NCBI GenBank assembly: GCA_007129985.1
Contig: SKUL01000242.1
Span: 1 to 8,837 of the forward strand
Reading direction: 5' to 3'
DNA length: 8,837 nt
Source: Flavobacteriales bacterium
GTDB lineage: Bacteria > Bacteroidota > Bacteroidia > Flavobacteriales_D > SKUL01
Position 1 is the stretch's first letter; each line of letters starts with the position of its first letter. The notes beneath the pieces were generated by a model, which did not search any database, was not told the DNA's origin, and worked only from the letters and a program-made list of their open reading frames with translations. Positions 5,860 to 8,837 of this stretch are shown piece by piece. A program made the position numbers and the translations under genes.

Positions 5860-7391
5860 GGCATCGGAGTATTTGAATGAGTTGCACCCAGTACAGCCTG
5901 CAGATAATAGCTTGTGTCTTTCAAATCGTGGGCAATAACCAGCGCCACCTGCATAATGCGCTCGGCGCCAAAACCAATGTAGAGCGACACAGCGGCCAGC
6001 AGCACAAGCGGCGCGAGGAATACGGCCTGTTTGATCGGCTTGAGCTCGTTGAAATAGGTAAAAGGTCGGTCCATTTCCTGGGTGCCACTCCCCTTTTTCC
6101 AAAACACTTCTGACCACATTCTGGCAATCACAAAGAGCGTAAGGAAACTGGCCACCACCACAAAGGCAACGAGTACAAAAGCACGCGTATCAAATCCCGC
6201 CTGAATCAGAAAGAGTTTGGGCCAGAACCCTGATAGCGGCGGAATTCCCACCAGTGAAAACAGAATCACCGCAATCAGCAGAGAAATTTTGGGATACTCG
6301 TCGTAAAGCCCTCCGAGGCGCTTCATATCTACCGTTCCCTTGATTTTGAGAATCACTCCGCTCACCAAAAACAGATTGGTTTTGATGATGATATCGTGAA
6401 TGAGGTAAAAAACCGCTCCGAGCAAGGCCAGCTCGGTGTACATGCCCAAACCCGCTATCATAAATCCGATATGACAGATAATGAGATAGGAAAACATTTT
6501 GCGGATATTGCTCTGCACCAGTGCCCCCACTCCTCCGGTAAACATGGTAAGCGCGGCAATGGCCATCAGCATATTGGTCATAAACTCGTCGGGGATAAAC
6601 ATGAGGCTGAACACGCGCAGAAGGGCGTACACCCCTACCTTGGTGAGCAGTCCGCCGAAAATAGCCGCAATGGCCGAGGGCGGTGTGTGGTACGACGAGG
6701 GCAACCAGAAATAAAGCGGAAACACAGCGGATTTAATCCCAAATCCCACAAAAAACAGAATGGCCGTGGCATTTACCAGTCCGCGGTTTTGCTCTTCGGC
6801 GAGTTTCATGCTGAGGTCGGCCATGTTGAGCGTACCCACCATTCCGTACAGAATGGCAATGGCCGTGAGGAAAATTACCGATGCCAGGAGGTTCATGGTT
6901 ACGTAGTTGATGGCGCCCTCAATCTGCGGACGCTCCCCGCCAAGGGTCATCAGTACAAAGGAGGAGATGATAATCAGCTCAAACCACACGTACATGTTAA
7001 AGATGTCGCCGGTGAGAAATGCCCCGTTGAGGCCCATCACCAGAAAATGCAGAATGGAGAAATAGCCGTAGCGCATCCGCTCTTTGCTGATGCTCACCGC
7101 CGAGAAGATGGACACTGCCAACGCCGAAATAGCTGTAAGCAGCACCATGGTGGCACTGAAGGTATCGGCAACAAAGGTGATTCCGAAGGGTGCTCCCCAG
7201 CTTCCGGATTGCATCACCAACACCCCATTGCTCCATACTTTTCCGAAGAGCCACACCGCGATGCCCACCGCAATGATGTTGGCCACCACGCTCACATATC
7301 GCTGCACGTCCACCCTTCGCCAGAAACCAATAAGCACCACGGCTGCAACGAGGTGAAATGCTATGGGCCATATGATTTGAATGTCGCTCAT
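5856..7391 (-). CDS. mnhD: Mrp-type Na+/H+ antiporter subunit D (NuoN/L-like)
   Basis: This 511-residue polytopic protein with roughly 14 membrane helices belongs to the proton-translocating antiporter-like family shared with complex I NuoL/M/N. Key residues are in place: Glu138 in FNMYVWFELIIISSF, Lys220 in GFGIKSAVFPLYFWLPSSYH, Lys251 in GGLLTKVGVYALLR, and His332/Lys337 in LIHDIIIKTNLFL. Glu138 and Lys220 sit one position after the essential pair I recall for Bacillus MrpD (E137, K219). The later SLVGIPPLSGFWPK is also typical of the family. MnhD forms one of the ion-translocating channels of the complex, beside MnhA. Its start overlaps mnhC by ATGA (7388-7391) and its stop overlaps mnhE the same way. 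No frameshift or truncation is seen. It is clearly an Mrp D subunit and not NuoN, given the neighbouring B, C, E, F and G genes. Confidence 0.96.
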   Translation of the reverse strand: MSDIQIIWPIAFHLVAAVVLIGFWRRVDVQRYVSVVANIIAVGIAVWLFGKVWSNGVLVMQSGSWGAPFGITFVADTFSATMVLLTAISALAVSIFSAVSISKERMRYGYFSILHFLVMGLNGAFLTGDIFNMYVWFELIIISSFVLMTLGGERPQIEGAINYVTMNLLASVIFLTAIAILYGMVGTLNMADLSMKLAEEQNRGLVNATAILFFVGFGIKSAVFPLYFWLPSSYHTPPSAIAAIFGGLLTKVGVYALLRVFSLMFIPDEFMTNMLMAIAALTMFTGGVGALVQSNIRKMFSYLIICHIGFMIAGLGMYTELALLGAVFYLIHDIIIKTNLFLVSGVILKIKGTVDMKRLGGLYDEYPKISLLIAVILFSLVGIPPLSGFWPKLFLIQAGFDTRAFVLVAFVVVASFLTLFVIARMWSEVFWKKGSGTQEMDRPFTYFNELKPIKQAVFLAPLVLLAAVSLYIGFGAERIMQVALVIAHDLKDTSYYLQAVLGATHSNTPMP

Positions 7392-7738
7392 ACTTCGTCG
7401 CTGCGGTCAATGATGTCAAGGTCGTCGGTGCCCACCACTTTGTACACACGCTTGATGGTTACGATGGCAAATGCCTGTAAACCAAAGCTGATTACAATGG
7501 CGGTAAGAATCAGTGCTTGTGGAATGGGGTCTGCGTAAACGTCTGTAAACACGGATGAGTCTTCGGGGATGATGGGTGGTTTTCCGGCTGACAGTCTTCC
7601 CACCAGAAAAATCAGCAGGTTGGCCCCGTTTCCGAGCAAAATCAAACCGAGGATGAGCTTTACCAAACTGCGCCTCAGAATCATGTAAATCCCTGTTGCG
7701 TAGAGCACCCCGGTTAATATGGCTACAATAAACTCCAT
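7388..7738 (-). CDS. mnhC: Mrp-type Na+/H+ antiporter subunit C (NuoK-like)
   Basis: This 116-residue protein has three membrane helices (about 3-20, 27-49 and 73-97), homologous in fold to NuoK of complex I. Diagnostic motifs are GLILLGNGANLLIFLVGRL (31-49) and DPIPQALILTAIVISFGLQA (70-89). The latter is the Mrp C form (D-P-x-P-Q-A-L-x-L-T-A-I-V-I), not the NuoK form. The loop at 50-69 faces out and the acidic C-terminal tail (ending DRSDEV) is hydrophilic. It starts 2 bp after the mnhB stop codon and overlaps mnhD by ATGA. It bridges the D subunit to the rest of the membrane arm. Confidence 0.95.
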   Translation of the reverse strand: MEFIVAILTGVLYATGIYMILRRSLVKLILGLILLGNGANLLIFLVGRLSAGKPPIIPEDSSVFTDVYADPIPQALILTAIVISFGLQAFAIVTIKRVYKVVGTDDLDIIDRSDEV

Positions 7739-7740
7739 GC

Positions 7741-8154
7741 TTATTTCGTGGTTTCGGCGATGGTGAATATAATGGTGAGCGTAACTCCGATAACCACCAG
7801 AAATACGCCGATATCAAAAAACAGTGCAGTGCCCACCATTCCAATTACAGGCAACGGATCTTTGAACCAGAGGCCTGTCATAAAGGGCTCTCCGAGCAGC
7901 ATAGGGAACAAACCGGCTAGCACGGAAATTCCCAATCCAACAGGAATCATATTGCCCGGATGATAGGCCAGAAACTTCTGTGTGCTTTCTGTACCATTGG
8001 CAAAAGCGTGAAGCACAAAAGCAATCGAAGCCACCAGTCCGCCCACAAAACCTCCGCCGGGCAGATAATGTCCGCGGAGCAGAATAAACACCGAAAACAG
8101 CAGCAACAAAGGCAGCAGATAATTGGCAGCGGTGCGAAGAATCAGCGACTTCAT
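7741..8154 (-). CDS. mnhB: Mrp-type Na+/H+ antiporter subunit B
   Basis: This 137-residue protein has four membrane helices (about 10-28, 34-52, 68-87 and 105-130). The invariant MrpB motif GHYLPGGGFVGGLV spans 28-41; its Pro32 and Phe36 correspond in spacing to positions studied in Bacillus MrpB. The last helix contains GTALFFDIGVFLVVIGV (108-124), also diagnostic. MnhB packs against the C-terminal part of MnhA, which carries a related fused domain. The ATG at 8152-8154 overlaps the mnhA stop by ATGA, and the TAA is 2 bp before mnhC. A separate mnhB plus a full-length A C-terminus indicates a standard seven-gene (group 1) operon. Confidence 0.95.
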   Translation of the reverse strand: MKSLILRTAANYLLPLLLLFSVFILLRGHYLPGGGFVGGLVASIAFVLHAFANGTESTQKFLAYHPGNMIPVGLGISVLAGLFPMLLGEPFMTGLWFKDPLPVIGMVGTALFFDIGVFLVVIGVTLTIIFTIAETTK

Positions 8155-8837
8155 GACTTGTTCTTTTTGGTAACGATTTGCAGCCTGATTAAACTAAACA
8201 CACCCAGTGCAGCCACTGTAAGCACGGTGATTTCTCCCAGGGTATCAATTCCCCGGAAATCCACCAGAATCACATTCACCACATTTTTTCCCTTGGCAAG
8301 CAGGTAGGCATTGTCGGCGTAGAACTTACTGGTTTCGCGGTTGAGCGGCTCCTGGATAACCTCCAGTGCCAGAAGCGTAATTATCAACCCGAAGGCAGCG
8401 CCGATAAGGCTATCGCGAATCCGGGCAGGTGGATTGGAATAGTTCAGATACTTGGGCAGGTTGTACAGCACCAAAACAAAGAGTACCACCGTGAGGGTGT
8501 CAATCGTAAACTGCGTCATGGCGAGGTCGGGAGCACCAAAGTCCATAAACAAAAGACAAAGCGAGTAGCCCACCACGCCCATCGCCACCACAGCGTGCAG
8601 TCGCGAGCGTGAGAACACCACCAGAAAAATGGAGATAAACATCAGTGCCACAATCACACCTTCGTAAAAGCTTACGTCCGTGAACAAGCGCGGGTCAAAG
8701 CGCAACTCCACCCCGGTGAAGAACTTGTATCCCAGCATCGTAATGAGAAACAGCAGGATAATCATCAGGTAAAACCGAAGCAATCCGTACTGCAAAATAT
8801 TTGTGTACTTGTTACTGAACTTTTCAAAGCTCTGCCA
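8151..8837 (-). CDS. mnhA: Mrp-type Na+/H+ antiporter subunit A, C-terminal part (partial)
   Basis: The frame is open to the window edge (228 residues visible, starting WQSFEKFSNKYTN), so the apparent TTG start at 8795 is not real. MrpA is normally about 770-800 residues, and the NuoL-like channel domain lies outside the window. Visible here are one helix (about 20-42), helices of the DUF4040/MrpA core (57-76, 80-98, 105-125) with FSRSRLHAVVAMGVVGYS (75-92) and FGAPDLAMTQFTIDTLTVVL (99-118), and the C-terminal MbhE-like domain (140-228). The latter has KFYADNAY and the hallmark NVVNVILVDFRGIDTLGE (185-202). This region closely matches the end of Staphylococcus MnhA as I remember it, except that Asp113 stands where a Glu is usual. 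The stop codon overlaps mnhB by ATGA. Its promoter lies outside the window. Confidence 0.95.
   Translation of the reverse strand, partial: WQSFEKFSNKYTNILQYGLLRFYLMIILLFLITMLGYKFFTGVELRFDPRLFTDVSFYEGVIVALMFISIFLVVFSRSRLHAVVAMGVVGYSLCLLFMDFGAPDLAMTQFTIDTLTVVLFVLVLYNLPKYLNYSNPPARIRDSLIGAAFGLIITLLALEVIQEPLNRETSKFYADNAYLLAKGKNVVNVILVDFRGIDTLGEITVLTVAALGVFSLIRLQIVTKKNKS

Noticed and set aside
5860..6117. N-terminal extension of mnhE to an upstream ATG
   Set aside because: The extension is encoded entirely within mnhD in another frame and has no family similarity. The ATG at 5859 gives the normal length and an ATGA overlap.
6396..7538. Long plus-strand open frame of 380 codons opposite mnhD and mnhC
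   Set aside because: It is antisense to well-supported membrane protein genes. Its His/Lys/Gly-rich product is the usual reverse-complement shadow of hydrophobic codons and shows no domain.
8151..8795. A separate short gene starting at a TTG codon at 8795
   Set aside because: The frame continues open to the window end, and the upstream residues (WQSFEKFSNKYTN) fit the linker of MnhA, so this is a truncated mnhA.
4732..8837. Complex I (Nuo) or membrane-bound hydrogenase cluster
   Set aside because: The subunits resemble NuoK, NuoN/L and MbhE, but the A-B-C-D-E-F-G order and the MrpB, E, F and G signatures identify an Mrp antiporter. No hydrogenase or quinone-module genes are present.

Overview
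The window looks like a chromosomal segment of a Bacteroidetes (Bacteroidota) bacterium. Three things support this: promoter boxes of the TAnnTTTG type, A-rich leaders without Shine-Dalgarno sequences, and protein families typical of the phylum (TPR proteins paired with a PD40/OmpA-type gene, a MarR-YceI pair, and interspersed palindromic repeats with TGTCA(C/T)TTCGA ends). Base composition appears close to 50% GC by eye. A complete-looking Mrp-type Na+/H+ antiporter operon would suit a marine, saline or alkaline habitat, but the genus cannot be named from this sequence.

Layout. (1) 1-1596, minus strand: two exported tetratricopeptide proteins that overlap by 20 bp. The downstream one runs off the left edge and has the N-terminus of a TPR-PD40-OmpA envelope protein. 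(2) 1597-1714: a divergent intergenic spacer with a 12-bp perfect palindrome and a -7-type box facing the next gene. (3) 1715-2806, plus: an M42-family metallo-aminopeptidase with all expected metal ligands. (4) 2850-4074, plus: a small transcription unit with a Bacteroidetes promoter, a palindromic operator inside the promoter spacer, a MarR-family regulator, an exported YceI lipocalin-like protein and a strong intrinsic terminator. (5) 4075-4731: about 650 bp without a credible gene, between convergent units. It holds two related palindromic repeats and a cluster of inverted repeats. (6) 4732-8837, minus: mnhA (C-terminal part only), mnhB, C, D, E, F and G, in the canonical order and nearly all overlapping.

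How the genes work together. MnhA-G form one hetero-oligomeric membrane complex that exports Na+ in exchange for H+, and the chain of ATGA overlaps suggests coupled, stoichiometric translation. MarR probably represses its own promoter and hence yceI, so the YceI protein would be induced when MarR is released. The two TPR genes are probably co-transcribed and act at the envelope.

I see no clearly new multi-gene system. The parts most worth a second look are the non-coding block at 4125-4695 and the compact, possibly leaderless MarR promoter/operator.
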